Source of the DNA: Melastoma dodecandrum
Taxonomy: Eukaryota; Streptophyta; Magnoliopsida; Myrtales; Melastomataceae
Assembly: GCA_029817715.1 (NCBI GenBank)
Contig: JARUPY010000189.1
Location: forward strand, 806,001 to 870,000
Reading direction: 5' to 3'
Length of the DNA: 64,000 nt
Part shown: positions 22,193-32,900 of the stretch, piece by piece
Layout of the letters: each line of letters begins with the position of its first letter
How positions within the stretch are numbered: position 1 is the first letter of the stretch
The notes under the pieces: generated by a model
Database searches by the model: none
What the model was told of the DNA's origin: nothing
Seen by the model: the letters and a program-made list of their open reading frames with translations, nothing else
Translations under genes and position numbers: made by a program

Positions 22193-22967
22193 GTCGCCCC
22201 CGCTTTCCTCAGCCACAAACTACTACTAATAATAAACATTTTGTGGTTCTGTTGTTTAATAAAAAGTTCACGAAAAGGATCGGGTAGAGGTCTCCCTGGT
22301 TCGCCACGTGTACCGCCTCCGGATCAATCTCGGCCACAAGATCATTTCCCACCCCTCCTCTCCCACTTTCTCCTTCCTTCTCCGTCTGGAATTTTCCTGT
22401 GCTTGCCTTTTCTCTTTTCTTGCAGAAAAGAAAAAAATAGGTTGTCGTCTCGCCTCTCCACCCCCCCCTCCGATCATACGTGTCGCCACCACCCTTCCCT
22501 ATTTGGATCCTTCACCCTCCCCCTAACCATTCCTCTCCTTCCTTCTTCCCCCGTTTTCCCCCTCATCCTCCCAAACCACTCCGCGGGCTCCAATCTTTGT
22601 CAAAGTTGCGACCTTTTTTACTTGGTTGTCTAGAAGGCTCCAGAGTGAAGGTTAATGTTTTTCTTAACTGATTCTGTCGTATTGATTCTGGGTCTTGGTT
22701 CTTCTTTTCTGGGTCTCTGTCTTTTTGGGGGTGTTTTTGATGGGTACACGGGGAGAGGGTTGTGGTTTTAGGACCGTGGTTGGTGGGGTGCGGTATCGGT
22801 AGATCCGTGGCGAGGTTTATTTTTTTTTCTGTATTGGTATTGGGTGGTGTCGCCGATTCATGTGGTTATTTTGGTGCTTATTCTTTTGGAAGTCATTGCG
22901 GTGGCTTAATCTTGGTGGATCTTGTTGTGCGATTGTTTGCAGGGGTAGGTTCTCATTTTATGAAGGA

Positions 22968-25068
22968 ATGGCTGCTGAGGTAACCATTGGTTTTCTCCGG
23001 TTTCATTTTTGGATATTTTTCATCGAAACTGTGCATTCGGGTTGGTCCTGGACTGTGATTCTAAGCGTGCTTTTTAGGAGTTAGTTGTGGATAGCCTGGT
23101 GAGCAGTGTCGGTAAATTGAACGGTTCAGTATCTGATTGGAAGCCTTCGAATTGTGGCCTGATTATGTGAGAGCTCAGGAGTTGTTAGGATAATATGTGT
23201 AGCGTTGTGTGGTTTGTCTTTCATATGGGCTCTCTCTCCACACTAAGATTATCCAGGTAGTTGTCAAAATTTGGAGTGCTCTGTGTGCTGAGATTTATGG
23301 TAATGCTGCTACGTCTTCTGGCTACGAGGTCTGCGGATGACCTTGATGATTTCGAGCAGTTGTTCATTCTATGGCTGCCATTTCCTTTTGTAGGACCAGG
23401 ACCAGAATGAAAGTCCTACTCCGGAACAATTTTTGAAAGATGTGCAGTCCCTGGGGAATGACCCTGCTCCCAAGGTTGTCTAATTTGAAGGTTTAATACT
23501 GATGGCCGTGCTACCATTCTGAGAGTTGAGCTCTTAATTTGTTCAAATTGAATTTCTCACATTAGGTGAGGAAGCCTTACACGATAACTAAACAGAGGGA
23601 GAAATGGACCGACGAAGAGCATCAGAGTTTCCTCGAGGCTCTAAAGTTGTATGGCCGCGGATGGCGTCAAATAGAAGGTGTGTTCAAAATGCTCTGATTT
23701 GATATATTTTAACTTGGGGTTGATTAACTGGGAGTTGTTCCGGTGCAGAGCACATAGGCACTAAGACGGCAGTTCAAATTCGAAGTCATGCTCAGAAATT
23801 TTTCACCAAGGTCTGCTAACCATCCTGTCCTCACTTGCTGCTGTTTCTAGTATGTCTTTTGATTTTGTGGAGCAACTTCATCTCTGTTGAGATCACAGAC
23901 ATCGTTTTCTGGTTTCCAGGTTGCTCGTGGTGTAAAATCCAATGGAGATGGATCACCTGAGCTGGTTGAGATACCTCCACCTCGCCCGAAGCGAAAGCCA
24001 ATGCATCCTTATCCTCGTAAATCTGTAGATACAAAAGGAATGACAGTCATGTGCAATATGGATAGTTCAGAGTCTCCGAATGATGCCAACCTGGAACAAA
24101 CATCTGGATCGCCTACCTCAGTGCTGTCTTCTTTTGGTTCAGAGGCACTGGTTTCAACTCCTCTCCAGCAGAGGAGATGCCCTTTGCCGACTTCTTGCGT
24201 GGACAATGTGCCACCTGTCAGATTGCCGGCGAGCGAGAAGGAAACTCTGTGCTTGATGTCTGATTCCTCGGCCGAGGAGAAAATTGGTAATTTATCCGCC
24301 CAAACTTCCAGTGGGTCGAGCCCCCTCGAGTGCTTGCCTTCCCTGGTACGGAGTTTCGTCTTGAATCAGGACTCGATTTTCACTCAGTTTCTGAATCTTG
24401 TGGGGTTGACCTCGTTTTCTGTTTTCGTGATTATGATTTTCCAGAGTTTTGATTTAAGTTCCAAGAACTCTTCATCTCCCAGCGGAATTGACAGCATGGA
24501 AGGCACCTCTGTGAGGCTTTTTGGCAGGAAAGTTGTGGTTACTGAACTCCCTAAAACTTGCTTGTTAAATACGGTAGACATTAAGATGGATGGGGAGGAT
24601 ATGGTTTCAGAAGACTCGAGTATGCCAACTATGAATCTGACTGCCGTGCAGTTGTCTCTCGGAATTCCTGTTATCCAAGTCGAGCAGAAAGAGGGTCCTC
24701 AATCCATGGAGTTTAAGCCTGAATGTTCGGTGCAGTGGTGGCCATTCTACCAAGCTCCACCATACTTGTATTTTGCACCAGTAAACTTAGCGTTGATGCC
24801 AAGATATGCCGCTTTTCAGCCGATCCACGCTGCAGATGAACAGGAAAATTCTGGAGACAGTTCAACTAGCGAACTAGTGAACAACGATAAGAATTTGAAC
24901 ATGGCGGAGTCCAGTGATCAGAAATTGCATTATGAGAAGATGGGCACTCAAGATAGTTCCAAGAAAGGTTTTGTTCCTTATAAAAGGTGTTTGGCTGAAA
25001 GAGATTTGACATCGCCCGTAGTTGCGCTAGAAGAGAGAGAGATGCAAAGAACCAGGGTCTGCTTATAA
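22968..25068 (+). CDS. RVE: REVEILLE/CCA1-like single-MYB transcription factor
   Basis: Coding exons: 22968-22979, 23394-23474, 23566-23677, 23749-23810, 23920-24345, 24445-25068 (438 aa). The single MYB repeat of the SHAQKYF class (residues about 32-85) has [18 protein letters not shown], the helix [20 protein letters not shown] and SHAQKFF. A Pro-rich [16 protein letters not shown] block follows, and the C terminus ends with [13 protein letters not shown]...[12 protein letters not shown], as in RVE1/RVE2/RVE7. These nuclear proteins bind evening-element DNA and link the clock to growth and auxin. The start MAAE is chosen because it splices in frame to exon 2; an upstream ATG (22960) is out of frame. 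Intron 24346-24444 is 99 nt without a stop, so retention would add 33 residues. Confidence 0.93.
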
Positions 25069-25792
25069 CACGATACCCTGCATTTCCTGCTACTTAGGGA
25101 TCACGACTGTTCAGACTGAGAGAAGGGAATTGGCTTTAGGGTCCAGTCCAGGTAGCCTGCCCCAAAGTCATTGCGTTGACAAATTCCAGGTAGTTTCTCG
25201 ACTGAAACCTGCCTCTTGTCAACGCATAGCCAAAACTTGCCAGCGCATTATGGTTGGGACCTCCTGCACTTTTATCTTCTTCATAACTCCTGATCTCGCC
25301 ACATGTTCTGAGTTTTTGGCTCCTTTAATCAATTGTAAGTGTAGAACCACTTGTTTTGTCATTCTTCGTTGGGATGGTGATGAGAATTCCACTTCTTGTC
25401 ATTGTTGTTGTAAAAACAGTGCCCCTGATCGGGTGGTTGGATATCTCAACTGTTGCGAGCAATGTTAATCGCTAATTCTTCAAACTGCAGTTTGCATATT
25501 CTCATAATGCCTTCGGGGTGCTGCCATTTATGTTTTCTATGCTTCATTCTGGGAAAACATTTTCTGCGAATACCGTGTAATATAGATCCTATCAACACGA
25601 AGGTATGATCCCAGTTACACTGTGGCTGTATCCAACAAAGTATCAGAGGAGGAAAGGAAACGGAGAAAAAAATGCAGGTGAAGAAGATGAAGGAAAAAGT
25701 TTTACAGTATGATATGGATAAGACTTATTGGGTTACATGAAGGCAACCACAAGTCTTGAAGAATTATTCTTCCTTGGAGACGATGCCATCAA
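25069..25792. other. 3' regions of two convergent genes
   Basis: The REVEILLE gene (plus) and the NAC gene (minus) end tail-to-tail here. A plus-strand open stretch at 25130-25468 is Cys-rich but has no homologue I know; it is treated as 3' UTR. No further gene seen. Confidence 0.5.
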
Positions 25793-28024
25793 TCAGTTGG
25801 TGGGTATTTGTGGCGCATCTTCTCCCTCAAAAGAAGCGCTGTTACTCGGGTACCATGCATCGTCATCGTCCGTGATGAACTTTATCCACGAATCGTCCCT
25901 TTCGTCCTCGTCCACGCACGGGGAGGACGAGCTCGCGATCGGGACGTCCGGGGACATAGTCTCGTACTCATTCCCCGCCCCGCCAAAGTTCTCGATCGAC
26001 ACGAAGTTGCATAGGCCAGCCTGCTCCTCGACTTCGGATGGCGTGGCGTTCTTCTTGAACACGCGACACAACGCGTAAGAGTCCTTCGTTCATTCGACAG
26101 AGATGGTCCAACATGGGGAATTAAAATTATTACAAGCGAAAGGTGACAAAAGTCAGTTTGGATGAGAAAGAAAAGCCACGGCAACAAAAAAGAAAAGCAA
26201 GACACTTCCAAAAGTGCACCTCCCTCCTCCTTAAATTCCAAAACCTTGTCTCATGGGACTAACTGCGGCAGAAGCCTCTGGGACCGAGATCGATCGTTGG
26301 CCGCAGCCAATGACAGAATTCTTGTCAGTCACATTACAACTAACAACTAGAAAGAGGAAATGGGTGTTGGTTGGTTGGTTAATCTTGCAGTTTTCTTCAG
26401 TTAAAGTATGTTATGGAAACACTGTTTTGAGTATGTGTTCGTGTCATTTGCTCTTGGTTGAAGTATTTTGGTCCCTAGGGGAGGGAGGAATAAAGTGAAA
26501 AAAGGGCAACCGACACGCCTGTTCACATCAAGAAAAGCCAGTTTGGGTGTTGGGTGTAGTGTGTTGCTTTTCTTTAAGGAGCCCATGTCTCTCCTCTCCC
26601 TATTCCTAGTGATTGGGTAGATGAAGGCCACCGAATCTGATAGATCATGTCAGAAGACAGATTGTTGGGGGAAGATTGGACAAAAGAAAGAACAAATCAT
26701 TGGGTGATTTTGGATCTGGGATTTTCAGATAAGAGATTTGATATAAAAGTGGCGACAGAGGGGCTCTCAGTCAGTCTTAGAGATCTTGGACTAGTGCAAG
26801 CAAGGAATATGTGTCTTGGGTAAGTAGTAATAACAATGATATTGTTTGTCCTTCTGATTGAATCTTCTTTGTCTTAAGACACAAAAATTTAACAAGTAAA
26901 CTAATGAAAAAGGAACATGGCATGACCACCAACCAATTTACAGGTCCTAAAAGAGCCCAAAAAACTAGACCAAATTGGTCCTCAACCTATTGGGTGTTAG
27001 GGGGGGGGGGTCTTTCCTTTTCCTTTAGTTTTTATTTTCTATTTGTTTTTTGCTTTTTATCCTGTCTTTGCCGTTGTTGTTTTGTAGTAGTAAAAAGAGG
27101 AGAGGGGGTGTGATTAAAGGGGGTTAAAAAATGGTTTTTCTTTTCTTATCTTCAAAAACAACCACTAGTAAAAATTCGATTTTTCTTTTTCAGTTACTGT
27201 TAGTAAAAGCTATGTTAGAGGGAATAATACTAACAATAACAATAATAATCCTGAATGGGAATTTGAAAAGGCTTCTAACAACAACATTAATCACGCCATG
27301 ATTTTTACTGTGTAAGGACTTCTAACATATGTGTTTCAGAAGTACTGTACATCAGACGAATAACGGCAGGGGTATTATTTGGAGATCTAAATCATTGTCG
27401 CTGGTGTGTGTAAATTACTTTATAGTATAGTAGATGGAACAACAGGAACATAGGGGACTAGATCAGTGTTGAGACGAGGTTTACCTGAATGCCGGAGGTG
27501 TCCTCGCATTCCTTGTCGTCGAGCCGGTACTCGTGCATGACCCAGTCCGTCCTAATCCCCTGAGGCGCCCTTCCCCTGTAATAAACCAGCGTCTTCTTCA
27601 TCCCGATCGCCCGGCTCTGGCTACTCACCCTCCGGTCCTTCCCCGTCGACTTCCAGTACCCTGCCCTCGTCGCCCTGTTTGTCCTGAACCCGTTCGGGTA
27701 CTTCCTGTCCCTCGGCCCAAAGAAGTACCACTCGGGGTCCCTGCTCGGCAGGAACGACTTCTCTGCCGTAGACAACCGCCGAGGTTCGTATCGCTACTTT
27801 TTAACAATGCGGCCTTGCCGTAAAAGAACCGACGAACGTAAAAAATAGCAACATAAAGGAACATCACCGGCTAATTCCCAGGGCTCGCATTTGTAAAGAT
27901 CGACCTCGGGGATGATGTTGAGCTCAATCTCCTGTCCGTTGATCTTCCTCTTGAGGTAGTAGTTGACGAGCTCCTCGTCGGTCGGGTGGAACCTGAAACC
28001 AGGAGGTAGTCCGACAGGCGCCAT
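25793..28024 (-). CDS. NAC-domain transcription factor
   Basis: Coding exons on the minus strand: 28024-27868, 27762-27485, 26083-25793 (241 aa). All five NAC subdomains are present: A ([19 protein letters not shown]), B ([13 protein letters not shown]), C ([26 protein letters not shown]), D ([26 protein letters not shown]), E ([11 protein letters not shown]). Codons split at the first intron join as A-E-K-S and close the frame. The short acidic C-terminal region (about 85 residues, Asp/Ser-rich, with a [12 protein letters not shown] element) is the likely activation domain; there is no membrane helix. N-terminal sequence fits the NAC045/071/096 neighbourhood. The second intron is unusually long (about 1.4 kb). 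An in-frame upstream Met exists, but MAPVG is the family start. Confidence 0.93.
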
Positions 28025-28120
28025 TCTCTTCCGCACACACTCCCTCGATCTGGTTTCCACACCCCCCCTCCCTCTCTCTCCCACGAGTTCCGTCCACCCT
28101 TGTTTTCCAAAAACTGTGGT

Positions 28121-28127
28121 ATTTATA
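28121..28127 (-). promoter_or_regulatory. TATA box of the NAC gene
   Basis: TATAAAT on the minus strand lies about 97 bp upstream of the NAC start codon, giving a short leader of roughly 65 bp. Confidence 0.55.
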
Positions 28128-28130
28128 CAC

Positions 28131-29266
28131 AGATTCTCTGTTCCTTTTGCCGTGTTGTCCGTCCCTGCTGATTAGGTAGCTTTCCTCCCTCTTCTTTACA
28201 GATTCTTCTTACAAAAGGGACAAACGTTTCTTACAAGCCCCCACCTCCCCATCCCCCCCTAGCCATCAATCTCCCTGCGCGATCCATGACGGCGTAATAA
28301 ATGCGTTCCAAGGTTCACGTATATCATTTCGAAAGAACTTCATTGCATATCATTACCGAAATCTTTTGGACATGCATGTGTACGAGGTAAATCTCAGTAG
28401 CCTTCTCGTCCCACGCAAAGTACACATTTATTTCTGCTGTATTAAATGGGGAGAAATTTGAACTCGTCGAGGCGTTCAAGCATCGGATTCCCATGATGGG
28501 CCGGGCTTGTTTACCGACGGGCCGAACAGGGCCTCTGCCGTGACGATGTACTAATTAGGCCTATCTGATTATGGGCCTTTTAACCTCCAAAGACAGACGA
28601 TGTTAACGTTCATTAACGGGACGGGACCCCCTCCGGTCCAGACCGGCTCGAACCGGTCCCCTGGGAAGTGAGGTGAGAGAGAGAGAGTGGGAGACAGCTT
28701 CTTCCTTAACAAGCAGTGGAGAGCATTTTAATACGTACTCAATTATTAAAAAAAACAGATCCAAATAGGGAAACGTTTGAAATCACAAAAGTCATATTTG
28801 ATTGAATGCTGGGTTGGTTGCATAATTTTAAAAGGGGTGGGGTGGTGGTGGTCCTTGGAGAGTTACAAAGGGGAACACGAGGAGTCATGCTTAGGTTGGG
28901 CTTTTAATGAGAGGAAGAAACTTGGTAATCACTCCCACCCACTTCTTCTTTGACAAGGGGATTGATTTATTAGGGAGCCAAAGCCAAAGCCACCCCTTTC
29001 TTTAAAAAAAAAAAATTGAAAAAATCAACAAAAAAAAGAAGAAAATGTTCTCAGTAAAATATAACCTTATTTTTCTCCTCGAATCCCTTGGTATATAATG
29101 TATATACTTAGTAATAAATATCCATCTGATCTGACCGATCGCGTACAATGACTCGGCTGCCCCCTTACGGTGACGCCCGTCCCCAGCGCAATGAAGCCCT
29201 TCGCCCAGGGTTATATAAGTCATTTCGTAACACGAGGGGCGGGCCCTCCTCGAATGGCGTACACCG
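28131..29266. other. Shared intergenic region between divergent NAC and AGO1 genes
   Basis: About 1.1 kb separates the two TATA boxes. It contains a short CCGGT-rich cluster (28633-28660) and a GA tract at 28675-28686. No gene is visible. Confidence 0.5.
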
Positions 29267-29275
29267 TATATAAAT
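29267..29275 (+). promoter_or_regulatory. TATA box of the AGO1 gene
   Basis: TATATAAAT fits a transcript start near 29300, just before a GA tract (29331-29346) in the 5' leader. The leader appears to be spliced, with an acceptor TTATTTCAG (29944-29952) seven bases before the start codon. Confidence 0.6.
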
Positions 29276-29959
29276 GAATCCGCTTTCTCACGACCTCCGC
29301 TGATCGGTTTTTGTTTCTATTCTTTCCCCAGAGAGAGAGAGAGAGTGATTTCGTCGGCGAATTTGTTTCTCACGTACAGGCGCAGTTCGCAGGTAGTGGT
29401 ACGGGCACTACTACTATCTTTGCCGTAACTAACTGTGGCAACGGCGGTTGCCGGTGTCGTGGACTCCTAGGGTTGTTGATTTCCGCGTGAACGTAGTGGT
29501 GGTCCGGTTTGATCTTCCTGTGCCGTCTTGTGGCTTGAGTTCGCGGTAGATCTTGCGTTAGGGTTTTCGTGCGCTTGTTTTGGCCGTGTATGTTTAGTGG
29601 TTCATCGGTTCTGTTTGTTCTTTTTTTTTTCCGTGTTTCTAGGATGCTGTTTGAATATGCTTTCCAAATGTGCTGTTCGTGGCTTTCCTTTGGTTTGGGA
29701 GTGACCAAGGAGTTGGAGTTTTTCTGCTTCTGGAGTTTCTTCCTTTTCGGGACTGACATGATACAATGATTATGTGATTCTCTTACGGCTGAGGCATCAA
29801 TTTGTTGGTAGACCATCGATTAATACTTGTTTGCCAACGGTGTTGATTCTTGATGCTTGTTCTGCCAATTTATTTGAGATTTCTCTCTTTGCATTATGTG
29901 CACATCAGGTTCAGCCCCAATCCATGAGTTTAACTTGCTCTTATTATTTCAGACAAACT

Positions 29960-32900
29960 ATGGGGAGGAAGAAGAGGTCCGATTACCCACATGGAGGTGA
30001 GAGCTCCGAGTCTCAGGAGTCTGGGGGCAGTGCTGGCCGGGGTTTCCAACGTCAACCTCCTCAACAAGGGGGAGGATCTCAGGGTGGCAGAACTTGGGTT
30101 CCTCAAGCTCCGAGGGGAGGGCATGCTGGTTATGCCGGTGGTCCAGGTCGTGGCATGCCACAGCAACAGCAGTATGGTGGGCCTCCTGAATATCATGGTC
30201 GTGAAATAGGAGGGCATCCTGAATATCAAGGTCGTGGCATGCCTCAGCAACAGCAGTATGGTGGGCCTCCTGATTATCAAGGTCATGAAATAGGAGGACC
30301 TCCTGAATATCAAGGTCGTGGAAGAGGAGGACCTCCTGAATATCAAGGTCGTGGAAGAGGGGGACCTCCTGAATATCAAGGTCGTGGAAGAGGAGGCCCT
30401 CCCGCCCACGGTCGTTCAGGCCATGGCAGTGGCCGTGGCATCGGTGGCAGTCGCGAAGGAGGACCTTCCGGTGGCCCGCCGAGATATGCATCAGTTCCCG
30501 AGCTGCACCAAGCAACCCAGGCCCCATATTATACTGGGATTACTCCTCAGCCCCAGTCACAGGAGGCTGGCATATCTTCCCTGTCGCCAAAGAGCCTTGA
30601 AATGGCTGAAGAAATTCAGCATCTATCGATTCATCAGAGTGCTACAAGTCAGGTGATACAACCTGCACCTCCCTCTAGTAAATCAATGAAATTTCCTTTA
30701 CGCCCAGGACTGGGTAGCAAGGGGACAAGGTGCATTGTGAAGGCGAATCACTTCTTTGCAGAACTACCTGACAAGGATCTCCACCAATATGATGTTAGTC
30801 TTGTTGCTCTGTTTGACAGTTTTGGATTTTCTATGCAACCATTCAATTGCTTATTTTTCATCTTTTCTTTGATAATAGGTCTCTATTACACCTGAAGTGT
30901 CTTCAAGGGTCGTCAATCGTCAAGTTATAAAGAAGCTGGTTGACTTATATAGAGAATCTCTTCTTGGGAATCGGCTTCCTGCTTATGATGGTCGGAAGAG
31001 TCTCTACACTGCTGGCCCTCTTCCCTTTCAGTCAAAGGAGTTCCGGATCACTCTTATTGACGACGAGGAAGGTGCAGGGGCCCAAAGGTGGGTCTTTGTC
31101 GTGAATTTATTCATGTATTAATGTGTGAAGCTGCCTCTGCATTGCTGTGATGATTTATTCATAAAACAGGCGGGAGAGGGAGTTCAAAGTGGTAATCAAG
31201 TTGGCCGCACGGGCCGATTTGCATCATCTAGGCCTGTTTTTGCAGGGGAGACAAGCTGATGCACCACAAGAAGCTCTCCAAGTCTTGGATATTGTTTTGC
31301 GTGAACTTCCCACCAGTAGGTATGTGATTTTGATGGATAAGATTTGTTACATTAATGTGCAACATCACATTCTTCATAAGGATCTCCAGGCAGACTCTTA
31401 TCTCAATTGAAATGTCTGACATTTTCCCAGGTACTGGCCAGTTGCACGTTCGTTTTATGCTCCTGATTTAGGGAGAAGGCAGCCTCTTGGCGAGGGCCTA
31501 GAAAGCTGGCGTGGCTTTTATCAAAGCATCCGGCCAACTCAAATGGGTCTTTCTCTGAATATTGGTAAGCTTATCCCTCCCCTTTCAAGCTTTTACCCTA
31601 TTGCGTCATTTGGCAGGATCTTGTTAGCCCAAGCGGTTATCTTTTGAGGTAAAGCCGGTTCATTTTGTAGTTTTTGATCTTTGAACCAATTGATCATTGA
31701 ATAGAAGTTATGATTCGTTTCTATTAGGTTTCCTTTCTATTAATCTCTAGTTTTTATCGGATATGATGCCTTTGCTGCACTGAATATAATGCATTTTGGA
31801 CTGCAGATATGTCATCGACTGCTTTTATTGAGCCGCTACCTGTCATTGAATTTGTGAACCAGTTGCTGAATCGGGATGTTTCATCCAGGCCATTGTCTGA
31901 TGCTGATCGTGTGAAGGTTTGTTCACGGTTCTTGTTGATTTTCAAATTTGTAGACATGGCATGCCTTGTCTCTAGCTTGGGAAAAAATTCTCTGTTTTTT
32001 TAATTGACATGGAGGTATTGGAATCCATTACGTTCCCTTCTTTTCTGCAGATTAAAAAGGCTCTCAGAGGGGTGAAGGTTGAAGTAACTCACCGTGGTAA
32101 CATGCGGAGAAAATATCGTATCTCTGGATTAACATCACAAGCAACACGGGAGCTGACGTGAGAGAAATGCTCATTTATAATTGATTGCTGCCCTTTTTAA
32201 CATGTTTAAATCTTTAGTACTTACATAAAAAAAAATCTTTACTCTTTCCTTGAAGATCTGGATGAGTTTTTCCCTATACAATTTCCTTTTTTCAGGTTTC
32301 CGATAGACGAAAGGGGCACAATGAAAACTGTGGTCGAGTATTTCTATGAAACTTATGGTTTTGTCATTCGACACAGTCAATGGCCTTGTTTGCAAGTAGG
32401 AAACACGAACCGACCCAATTACCTACCAATGGAGGTTAGCTTTCTGCTTTTATGTATGAGGCTTCTAACGATCTTTCTGAGTTTCTATGCACACTCATGT
32501 GTGATGGACCTTTTTCTCTCAGGTATGCAAGATTGTGGAGGGACAGCGGTATTCTAAACGGTTGAATGAAAGACAAATCACAGCCTTGTTGAAAGTTACT
32601 TGTCAGCGCCCTCAAGAACGAGAGGCAGATATTATTCGGGTGAGTACATGTCAAAGGTTTCTCTTTTGAAGTTATGGTCTATTGCATTTAAGGGTATCCA
32701 TGTTTACCATGTATTATCAATGTCAGAAGCTAGTATGAATACCTGTGAAATGTGGTACAGGAATCATTCTCTGAAATATTTTGATACTCTCTATGACTAG
32801 CAAATTCATTTTGGTTGTTGTATGAATTTCAGACTGTTCGACATAACGCGTACTCCCAAGATCCTTATGCAAAGGAGTTTGATATAAAGATTAGTGACAA

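Noticed and set aside
25130..25468. A 112-codon Cys-rich ORF after the REVEILLE gene
   Set aside because: Falls in the expected 3' UTR, has no recognised motif and no splice logic linking it to a gene.
28633..28660. CCGGT-rich cluster as a regulatory palindrome
   Set aside because: Short, imperfect and without a known factor; composition alone could explain it.
29930..30527. Long antisense ORFs across the AGO1 N-terminal exon
   Set aside because: They are shadows of the Gly/Pro-rich repeat coding on the plus strand.
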